DNA from: Campylobacteraceae bacterium
GTDB lineage: Bacteria; Campylobacterota; Campylobacteria; Campylobacterales; Campylobacteraceae
DNA length: 6,204 bases
NCBI GenBank assembly: GCA_031259875.1
Contig: JAIRKW010000132.1
Span: forward strand, 1-6,204
Direction of reading: 5' to 3'
Notes under the pieces: generated by a model
The model's database searches: none
What the model saw: the letters and a program-made list of their open reading frames with translations, nothing else
What the model was told of the DNA's origin: nothing
In this document: piece by piece, positions 1 to 5,190 of the stretch
Numbering within the stretch: position 1 is the first letter of the stretch
How the letters are laid out: every line of letters starts with the position of its first letter
Program-made: the position numbers and the translations under genes

Positions 1-23
1 TTTAAGTTTAGGTGATTTTATCG

Positions 24-99
24 TGGTGGAGTGTAGGGGGATCGAACCCCTGACCTCAACGCTGCCAGCGTTGCGCTCTCCCAGCTGAGCTAACACCCC
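24..99 (-). tRNA. tRNA-Ala (anticodon GGC)
   Basis: Read on the minus strand, the segment folds into a complete cloverleaf. The 7-bp acceptor stem pairs GGGGTGT with ACACTCC. The D arm has GCTC/GAGC stems, the anticodon arm has CAACG/CGTTG around the loop CTGGCAG, and the T arm has AGGGG/CCCCT around TTCGATC. The anticodon is GGC (plus-strand 64-66), which decodes GCC and, with wobble, GCU. The third acceptor pair is G3:U70, the classic identity element recognised by alanyl-tRNA synthetase, so anticodon and acceptor agree on alanine. The discriminator base is A and the 3' CCA is genome-encoded (24-26). It is 76 nt including CCA. No tRNA or rRNA lies beside it within the window. Confidence 0.97.
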
Positions 100-117
100 G
101 CAAGTTGCAAGAGCAAA

Positions 118-123
118 ATTATA
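118..123 (-). promoter_or_regulatory. -10 box of the tRNA-Ala promoter
   Basis: A perfect TATAAT lies on the minus strand directly after TTGACTTG. A start about 7 nt downstream falls near position 111 and leaves a leader of about 12 nt before the mature tRNA 5' end at 99, a normal distance for a tRNA gene. No TTGACA-like -35 sits at 17 nt spacing. That is usual for sigma-70 promoters in Campylobacterota. Confidence 0.6.
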
Positions 124-687
124 CAAGTCAAATGCTTATATAAAGTTTGCACAGACGCCTTTTTACAATTTTACTTGAAAATCTCTCTTTCGTTTTTGCA
201 AAACCGTAAATCATCTCGCTTGTGTTGTCAGAAGCGGTTTTATGACTTATATATGCCCTTTTTGCAGCGCATAAACAGTGTATATTTATCATGTCGCGCA
301 ACTTTGTAATTGCTGCGTGACGATACGAATTTGTTTTTTGATACACTTGTATTTGTTTCCCATAAAGCTGCTTTTTTGCCGTCTCTTTTTCTTTGTTCTC
401 ATGCTTGCGCTGCCGCAAACACTATGTTGCAATTTTTATGGCGCAATGAAGCGTATTTTGCATGGATATATGCAGCTTGAAAGTTAAAATGCAACATAAT
501 CGATACTGCAAAATAAGTTTATATTCAACACTTTTTGCTCGAACTTTTTTTGTATGCTTTTTTAAAGTTACTTAAAACTATCGCCTTATCTTTTTAAACA
601 CATATTGGGTCAATCTGCGCTTGGACAAAGGAGGCTTGTTATACTGTTTTTGCTATAAATTTGCCGCAATGAAAAACAAGAGTGTTT
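124..687. other. Gene-poor interval, no convincing gene
   Basis: About 560 nt with no gene I can support. Two open frames cross it on opposite strands (minus 128-418, 96 codons; plus 278-487, 69 codons). They overlap each other, start with TTG and GTG, lack a Shine-Dalgarno sequence, and encode low-complexity basic or Cys/Leu/Phe-rich peptides with no recognisable domain, so I treat them as chance. I saw no match to tmRNA, SRP RNA, 6S or RNase P RNA landmarks. The stretch contains five TTTTTGC heptamers on the plus strand, a slightly G-rich patch near 605-640 (including AAAGGAGG at 627-634 with no properly placed start codon), and a plus-strand extended -10 at its right end. Confidence 0.5.
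651..659 (+). promoter_or_regulatory. Possible orphan extended -10 promoter
   Basis: The sequence TTTTTGCTATAAA contains TG-N-TATAAA, an extended -10 preceded by a T-run. It closely resembles the TTTGCTATAAT element that serves the plus-strand operon at 3718-3726. The predicted start near 666 is just before an ATG at 669 that opens a 23-codon frame ending at 740, without a Shine-Dalgarno sequence. Any transcript would run antisense to the end of the putative minus-strand membrane-protein gene. Only the sequence match supports it. Confidence 0.3.
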
Positions 688-945
688 TTATAAAATCCGC
701 AAACGGCAAGTTCGCCGCATTATTTTATGAAGGTATCTAATTAGATATATAAGCAAAATGCTCTCGCAAATAATCCAATACGAAAGCAAGGAAAACCCGC
801 TATATCCATCGTATCTATGCTGCAAAACTGCATAAAAACCAAAAAGATTTAGCAGAACAAAAATCCAACTACATGCTATGAGAGTAAAAATAAAAACAGT
901 AAATCGAGTGGCATTTTGTGATTTTGCAAATGTTTTTTGCAACAC
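688..945 (-). CDS. Possible small membrane protein, two predicted helices
   Basis: An 85-residue open frame starting with GTG (the TTG at codon 2 is an alternative). I do not recognise the protein. It has a short polar basic N-terminus, a hydrophobic helix at about residues 15-41, a polar turn rich in Tyr, Gly and Asp (about 42-51), a second hydrophobic helix at about 52-72 and a strongly basic tail with five Arg. That layout suggests both ends in the cytoplasm and a short periplasmic loop. In its favour, the hydrophobic pattern is orderly and AT-ending codons dominate as in neighbouring genes. Against it, there is no Shine-Dalgarno sequence, a non-ATG start, and the start lies about 19 nt after a terminator, so it would need its own promoter, of which I see only weak AT-rich candidates (TAAAAT at 959-964). 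Function unknown. Confidence 0.4.
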   Translation of the reverse strand: MLQKTFAKSQNATRFTVFIFTLIACSWIFVLLNLFGFYAVLQHRYDGYSGFSLLSYWIICESILLIYLIRYLHKIMRRTCRLRIL

Positions 946-963
946 AAAAAACGCATATATTTT

Positions 964-997
964 AAAAAACGGTCAATTTTAAACTGCTAATTTACCG
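964..997 (-). terminator. Rho-independent terminator of the dnaG operon
   Basis: On the minus strand CGGT pairs with ACCG and, after a single A/G mismatch, AATT pairs with AATT around a 10-nt loop. The hairpin is followed immediately by six T (969-964). It begins about 65 nt past the stop codon of the ThiI-like gene and nothing else lies between, so it plausibly ends the dnaG - ThiI-like transcript. The stem is fairly AT-rich, so termination may be partial. Confidence 0.6.
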
Positions 998-1062
998 CAA
1001 ATAGTGCTTCAAAATAACATACTCATCGCTATTTTACAGCGTTACAAAATCAATCCATGCTT

Positions 1063-2049
1063 TCACGAAATCCCCACCGCATACTGCTTTGAAATCTCCC
1101 TTGCATCATGTGCGCAAACTTCATAAATTTCATTATTTACCAGCACTCCGTGGGGTCTGTTTTTGTCTATCTTTGTATACGAAAGAGCTATTTTGGAAGC
1201 TAAAACTTTATCATCAAGCGATGCATTTTTTGAGATTTTGCCGTACGGACCGCTGAGTTCTTCGCCTAAAAACAGATTGCCAAAGCCGCTGTTATCAATC
1301 TTTTGCAATATCTCATTTTCGCGTTCATCACGTCCAAGTACTAATTTTGCGCCGTGCTCCAGCCTAAAATGCCTGCCGACTTTTAAGAGCGCAATATCTT
1401 CTATGTGTAAAGACTGATACTTTATAAAATCACGCAATTTTTCACTAAAATATATATCCGTCAGCAAACAGCCCCCGCCAGGACTTGCGTACTCTTTAAA
1501 TCCGAACTCATGTGCCAAAGAAATCTGCCTTTTTCTGTCTCTGCCTTTAATGTCAAGCAGTTTTTCCCTATCTACCCAGCCTTCTATTTCGGGTTTCGTG
1601 GGCGCTAAAAGTTTCGCGCTCATAGGACGCAAGATAAGACCTTCATCATCGCTTAATTCAAGCACATTTTTCAAAGATTTTGAGTTTTGGCTCATAGGGC
1701 GCTGTCCCAATACTTCTCCTGTGATGATAAAATCAGCAGACTCTTTTTTTAAAAGCTCTTTGGCTTTTTTCATCATAAAAGCATGGCAGTCAATGCAAGG
1801 ATTGAAGCGTTTGCCGTATCCGTATTTTGGCGAAAACAGAACCTCTTTTAAGTACTCTTCGCGCGCGTCTATCACTTCAAAATCAGCCCCCGCCTCGTAA
1901 GCGCGCTTTTTAAAAACGCTCGACATATCCTTTGTCCCGCCAAAACCTATATTTATATTTATGGCTTTTACGTTTATACCTTGATTTGTTATGAGCTTCA
2001 TAGCAATCATGCTGTCAAGCCCGCCGCTAAAAAGTGCTAAAGCTCTCAT
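1063..2049 (-). CDS. ThiI-like PP-loop tRNA thiolation protein with C-terminal NFACT-R domain
   Basis: A 328-residue cytoplasmic protein. The N-terminus opens with the ATP-binding PP-loop SGGLDS (residues 8-13). Further signs of the RNA-thiolation branch are NPCIDC (83-88) and GEVLGQ followed by MSQ (111-121), which resembles the GE-LGQ-SQ motif of ThiI. PGGGCLLTD (190-198) supplies a third cysteine. Cys85, Cys88 and Cys194 form a CxxC plus distant Cys pattern like that of the 4Fe-4S-dependent thiolases TtuA and certain MnmA proteins. The C-terminal part (about 205-328), with VGRHFRL and LVLGRDERENE, resembles the NFACT-R RNA-binding domain known to be fused to ThiI-like PP-loops. I infer ATP-dependent sulfur insertion into a tRNA base. 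The exact base and sulfur donor are not visible, and there is no rhodanese domain. The ATG lies 23 nt inside the end of dnaG, with a weak AGGGGA about 12 nt upstream. Databases often give such proteins vague ATP-binding or argininosuccinate-synthase-domain names. Confidence 0.85.
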   Translation of the reverse strand: MRALALFSGGLDSMIAMKLITNQGINVKAININIGFGGTKDMSSVFKKRAYEAGADFEVIDAREEYLKEVLFSPKYGYGKRFNPCIDCHAFMMKKAKELLKKESADFIITGEVLGQRPMSQNSKSLKNVLELSDDEGLILRPMSAKLLAPTKPEIEGWVDREKLLDIKGRDRKRQISLAHEFGFKEYASPGGGCLLTDIYFSEKLRDFIKYQSLHIEDIALLKVGRHFRLEHGAKLVLGRDERENEILQKIDNSGFGNLFLGEELSGPYGKISKNASLDDKVLASKIALSYTKIDKNRPHGVLVNNEIYEVCAHDAREISKQYAVGIS

Positions 2050-3685
2050 ATGGTACCAATTCCCCTTTTTTTAAACGCATGAGGATGTCTTGTATTTTTC
2101 TGATTAAAAAACTTTTTTTCTCAAAACTCAATGAAGATGTCTTTTTTACTCTTTCAAGCTCTTCTTTGTAAAATGTAATCAAAAACGGCACTAAAGCGTT
2201 TATCAATTCGCCCTCCTCATAAACTTGAACGCTTTCTAACAGCAGAAGTTTTCTCAAAAAAGGGTGCTCTTTTTGTCCCTCAAGCAAAAAAGACAGCTCC
2301 TCTGTGTGCACTTTAAACATAGAAACATCTATAGTATCAAGCATGGTATCTATCAAAGACGGCTGCACAAGCAGAGTTTTTATAATGGACAATTCCAGCA
2401 TATCTTCAAAATTATTTTCTATGATGTTTTGTTTTGAGGGTTTTCGTGTCCCTAAAACAATCAAATTTGACTTGATATTCAGTACAGAAGAGAGCATGCC
2501 TATATAACTTTGCGCAAGAGTGTTTGGCAGTGTGCGCAGGTATGTCAGCGCTTCTTCCAATGCTCTTTGTTTTTCATGCGCATTTTTAAGATTGTATTTT
2601 CCAACAATATGCTCCAGACAAAACTCTATAAAATCTTTTGCATTGCTGTAAAGAGTATTTAACTTATCAAACATTCCTTTTTGCACCATATCAGCGGGGT
2701 CCATATCGCCGCTGAACAGCACTACCGCACCTTCTATATTGTGAGATGAAAGGAGTTTGGCAGCTTTAAAAGCAGCTTCTACTCCAGCGCTGTCGCCGTC
2801 ATATGAGAGAATGACTTTTGGTTCGCCTCTTGTTATGAGCGGCAAATGTTCATTTGTAAGCGCCGTTCCTAATGTTGCAACTGCTTCATTAAATCCTGCT
2901 TGATGGAGCATTATCACATCAAGATATCCTTCGCAGATGATGATTTTTTTGTTGCGTATTATAAATTCGCGCGCCAAATGGTAGCCGTACAAAAGTCTTG
3001 ATTTGTTGAAGACTTTAGATTGGGGTGAATTCACATATTTTGAGGGGTGATTTGTAATGGTGCGTCCGCCAAATCCGACAATCTTGCCATTCGGCGAACA
3101 GATAGGAAAAGTAATGCGCTCAATAAATCTTGCATACTCATTGCCATTGTCATTAATGCCGGTAACACCAAGCTCTATCGCCTCTTTTGAGGTAAAAAAA
3201 TGCTGCTTTAAAAAGTTCAGAGTCATATATGAAGATGGTGCATATCCTATCTCAAACTTCTGTATAGAGGATTGCCCTATGCCTCTTTTTTCAAGATAAG
3301 ATGAAGCCTGCGGATTTTTATCCAGATTTTGCGTGAAAAACAGATTTAACTGCTCCAGCATTTTTTTGTCTGTTTTTTGACCCTGCTCGTCTTTGGTATA
3401 AACAAGTGTGAAATTGCAAAAAGAGGCTATTTTCTCCATCGCTTCGGGATAGGTCAATTTCTCATACTCCATGACAAATTTTATGGCATCCCCTCCAGCT
3501 CCGCATGCAAAACAGTGATATATTTGCTTTGAGGGGCTTACAAGCAGGCTTGGAGTTGTATCGTTGTGAAAAGGACATACCGCTTTAAAATTTGCGCCGC
3601 TTCTTTTGAGCTCCAGATAGCTGCCGATAATATCCACTATATCCATGCGTTGTTTTAGTGTTTCAATTGAGCTTTCATTTATCAT
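2027..3685 (-). CDS. dnaG: DNA primase DnaG
   Basis: Makes the short RNA primers used at the replication fork, working with the DnaB helicase. The CHC2 zinc-binding domain is at the N-terminus (Cys37, His40, Cys58, Cys61 within CPFH and CFACG). The RNA-polymerase-like basic region follows (about 189-208, ending GFGGR). The TOPRIM catalytic centre shows EGYLD (Glu252-Asp256), DGDSAG (Asp296, Asp298) and GDMDPAD (326-332). The C-terminal part, about residues 420-552, sits where the DnaB-interacting domain lies and is not conserved enough to recognise by eye. At 552 aa it has normal length for the phylum. The frame stays open upstream to 3805, but I place the start at 3685 because the family N-terminus begins there (helical segment, then DIVDIIGSYLELK) and because the upstream extension would run through the divergent promoter. 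There is no Shine-Dalgarno sequence, and a TATAAT ends 7 nt before the ATG, so the mRNA may be leaderless. First gene of a two-gene operon. Confidence 0.97.
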   Translation of the reverse strand: MINESSIETLKQRMDIVDIIGSYLELKRSGANFKAVCPFHNDTTPSLLVSPSKQIYHCFACGAGGDAIKFVMEYEKLTYPEAMEKIASFCNFTLVYTKDEQGQKTDKKMLEQLNLFFTQNLDKNPQASSYLEKRGIGQSSIQKFEIGYAPSSYMTLNFLKQHFFTSKEAIELGVTGINDNGNEYARFIERITFPICSPNGKIVGFGGRTITNHPSKYVNSPQSKVFNKSRLLYGYHLAREFIIRNKKIIICEGYLDVIMLHQAGFNEAVATLGTALTNEHLPLITRGEPKVILSYDGDSAGVEAAFKAAKLLSSHNIEGAVVLFSGDMDPADMVQKGMFDKLNTLYSNAKDFIEFCLEHIVGKYNLKNAHEKQRALEEALTYLRTLPNTLAQSYIGMLSSVLNIKSNLIVLGTRKPSKQNIIENNFEDMLELSIIKTLLVQPSLIDTMLDTIDVSMFKVHTEELSFLLEGQKEHPFLRKLLLLESVQVYEEGELINALVPFLITFYKEELERVKKTSSLSFEKKSFLIRKIQDILMRLKKGELVPYESFSTF

Positions 3686-3692
3686 GAAAGAA

Positions 3693-3698
3693 ATTATA
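3693..3698 (-). promoter_or_regulatory. dnaG -10 box (predicted leaderless start)
   Basis: A perfect TATAAT on the minus strand, followed by TTCTTTC and then the dnaG ATG at 3685. With the usual spacing of about 7 nt from -10 to start, transcription would begin at or within a base or two of the A of the ATG, leaving no leader. There is no good -35. The corresponding position overlaps the -10 region of the divergent operon. Confidence 0.6.
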
Positions 3699-3717
3699 CT
3701 CACTCTTAGCTTGTCTT

Positions 3718-3726
3718 TGCTATAAT
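3718..3726 (+). promoter_or_regulatory. Extended -10 promoter of the plus-strand operon
   Basis: A perfect extended -10, TGCTATAAT, preceded by T-rich sequence (TTGTCTTTGC), as typical of Campylobacterota housekeeping promoters. The predicted start near 3733 leaves a leader of about 23 nt with the Shine-Dalgarno AAGAAGG in place ahead of a TTG at 3756. The hexamer is only 22 nt from the minus-strand TATAAT for dnaG, so the two promoters share DNA and RNA polymerase could hardly occupy both at once. Confidence 0.75.
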
Positions 3727-3742
3727 TGACCCCAAATCGCAT

Positions 3743-3749
3743 AAGAAGG
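3743..3749 (+). promoter_or_regulatory. Ribosome binding site fixing the TTG start of the TPR protein
   Basis: AAGAAGG sits 6 nt before the TTG at 3756. The longer frame from the TTG at 3726 cannot be right, because that codon begins on the last base of the -10 hexamer and lies upstream of the predicted transcription start. No in-frame ATG precedes the membrane helix, so the 3756 TTG is the best start. Confidence 0.7.
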
Positions 3750-3755
3750 CAGCTT

Positions 3756-4775
3756 TTGGATACTCTTTTTCTGGAATACAGAGACCCGATTTTTGGAGTT
3801 ATCATATTTTTTGCTATCGTGTTTATTATAGCCTTTGTAAATTATTGGTGGGGTGTTTTTAAAGGCAAAGAGGAGCGTTACAGCATAGAGCAGTTCATAA
3901 AACGTTTCGAGGTTATGGCAAATGCGAACGAATATAAAAAACTGCTTGATGAATTTAGTATTTCAAGTGAATCTCTGGGGCTTTTGGCGCATTCATATTC
4001 AAAAAGCGGAGAGTACGAAAAGAGTATAGGTATCTATCTTATCGCCTTAAAACGCGTAAGAAATAAAGAGGAAAAACAGTACTTTTTGTTTGAACTTGGC
4101 AAGATATATTTTAAAGCCGGATTTTTAAGACGCAGTACGGATGTATTTTTGGAACTTTTGAGATTGTATCCAAGGCACAAAGAGGCATTGAAACTTTTGA
4201 TGGTGATATACGAACAGCTTAAAGAGTATGACAGAGCGCTTGAAGTAATGGACTCTTTGGAAGAGCTCGATGTTGAGGTAAAGAGTGAAAAAAACTTTGT
4301 TAAAGCTTTGCAGGTTTTAAATAACAGCCTTATGACAAATCAGAAAAAATATGAGATATTGTTAGATTTGACAGAAAAAGAGCCGCTTATCGGACGGATT
4401 TTATTTGAATTTGCAAAAAAAGAGCTTTTGGATTTTGATGTGGATTTGATAAAGGCTGAAAATATATTGGATTTACTGTGGGAGAGTAATATTTCGCTGT
4501 TCAAAAACTCTTCACAGCCGTTGATTAAAGCCCTTTTGGCGGCTAAAAACGGCGGTGAGATACAGCAGGATATGCCGTTTGAACTTGAAGTGCTTGCGGT
4601 ACTAAAAAGACAAGATTACACGAAAGCTGCTATTGGCTTTGAGTATACATGCACACACTGCAAAAATACGTTTCCTGTGCATTTTTACAGATGCCCTTCA
4701 TGCTATACATTGAAGAGTCCGCGCATTTCACTTTTACTTATCAAAAACGAACATGAAGAGTATTACACTTTTTAG
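3756..4775 (+). CDS. Membrane-anchored TPR protein with C-terminal rubredoxin-like zinc motif (LapB/YciM-like)
   Basis: A 339-residue protein. A single N-terminal transmembrane anchor (about residues 11-32, ending in Trp-Trp) follows a short N-terminal stretch. The basic KGKEER after the helix suggests the body is cytoplasmic. TPR-like helical pairs are visible at about 73-101 (LAHSYSKSGEYEKSI), 107-139 and 141-171, then a longer helical region. The C-terminus carries CTHC (Cys299, Cys302) and CPSC (Cys313, Cys316), separated by a short aromatic stretch with phenylalanines. Anchor, TPRs and a terminal CxxC...CPxC knuckle in that order is the architecture of LapB (YciM), the E. coli protein (389 aa) that presents LpxC to the FtsH protease to restrain lipid A synthesis. 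Whether that role applies here is inference. An unrelated TPR scaffold is the alternative. First gene of the plus-strand operon, translated from a TTG with a strong ribosome site. It overlaps rnhA by 23 nt. Confidence 0.82.
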   Translation: MDTLFLEYRDPIFGVIIFFAIVFIIAFVNYWWGVFKGKEERYSIEQFIKRFEVMANANEYKKLLDEFSISSESLGLLAHSYSKSGEYEKSIGIYLIALKRVRNKEEKQYFLFELGKIYFKAGFLRRSTDVFLELLRLYPRHKEALKLLMVIYEQLKEYDRALEVMDSLEELDVEVKSEKNFVKALQVLNNSLMTNQKKYEILLDLTEKEPLIGRILFEFAKKELLDFDVDLIKAENILDLLWESNISLFKNSSQPLIKALLAAKNGGEIQQDMPFELEVLAVLKRQDYTKAAIGFEYTCTHCKNTFPVHFYRCPSCYTLKSPRISLLLIKNEHEEYYTF

Positions 4776-5190
4776 CGACGGCTCAAGTTTGGGAAATCCG
4801 GGCTTTGGGGGGTATTGCGCTATTTTACGCTATAAAAACAGTGAAAAAATTATAAGCGGCAGCGAAGCTGATACAACAAATAACCGCATGGAGTTAAAAG
4901 CGGTGATTGAGGGAGTCAAAGCTTTGAAAGAGCCTTGCGAAATAGAGATAGTAAGCGACTCAAGTTATGTTACAAAAGGCATATCAGAATGGCTTGAGGG
5001 GTGGATACTTAAAGATTTCAACAAAGTAAAAAATCCTGATTTGTGGAAAGAGTACGTAAAAGCCGCCAAAAAACACAAAGTAAAAACCACATGGGTTAGA
5101 GGACATAACGGTCATATAGAAAATGAAAAATGCGATAAAATAGCCAAAGAAGAGGCTGAAAAGCTACGAAAAAACAAAGGAACGGTATGA
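4753..5190 (+). CDS. rnhA: Ribonuclease HI
   Basis: Cleaves the RNA strand of RNA:DNA hybrids, removing R-loops and helping clear Okazaki primers. The 145-residue frame shows the complete catalytic set: Asp9 in SDGSSLGNPG, Glu47 in NNRMEL, Asp69 in VSDSSYV and Asp128 in KCDKIA. The mobile loop GHNGHIENE supplies the conserved His near position 121, equivalent to E. coli His124. The basic, Trp-rich handle (about 80-100, EWLEGWILKDF) is present. Length and spacing match E. coli RNase HI closely. The ATG lies 23 nt inside the end of the TPR gene and has no clear Shine-Dalgarno sequence, so translation probably depends on ribosomes from the upstream gene. Its stop overlaps the rnc start as ATGA. 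Confidence 0.97.
   Translation: MKSITLFSDGSSLGNPGFGGYCAILRYKNSEKIISGSEADTTNNRMELKAVIEGVKALKEPCEIEIVSDSSYVTKGISEWLEGWILKDFNKVKNPDLWKEYVKAAKKHKVKTTWVRGHNGHIENEKCDKIAKEEAEKLRKNKGTV

Noticed and set aside
128..418. Minus-strand 96-codon frame in the gene-poor interval
   Set aside because: It starts with TTG without a ribosome site, encodes a Lys/Arg-rich low-complexity peptide with no domain, and overlaps another open frame on the opposite strand.
278..487. Plus-strand 69-codon frame rich in Cys, Leu and Phe
   Set aside because: It starts with GTG, has no ribosome site, and its hydrophobicity is what T-rich DNA produces when read in this frame. No plausible promoter precedes it.
542..569. AACTTT...AAAGTT inverted repeat as a possible terminator
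   Set aside because: The stem is 6 bp and AT-rich with a 16-nt loop and no clear T-tract in the right place, and no transcript is known to need it.
1032..1046. CGCT...AGCG mini-hairpin just after the ThiI-like stop codon
   Set aside because: Only four base pairs and no T-run follows. The hairpin at 964-997 with six T is the far better terminator.
1163..1417. Plus-strand open frames antisense to the ThiI-like gene (also 1550-1900)
   Set aside because: Ser- and Phe-rich shadow frames lying wholly inside a well-supported gene on the other strand, with no ribosome site or domain.
2046..2058. Adjacent NdeI-like CATATG and KpnI-like GGTACC sites, resembling a cloning junction
   Set aside because: The bases are ordinary codons of the DnaG C-terminus (LVPYES) and both overlapping genes read through intact, so this is chance and not vector sequence.
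3686..3805. 40-codon N-terminal extension of dnaG
   Set aside because: It would run across the divergent promoters and into the start of the TPR gene. The residues do not resemble a primase N-terminus, and the predicted transcript begins at the downstream ATG.
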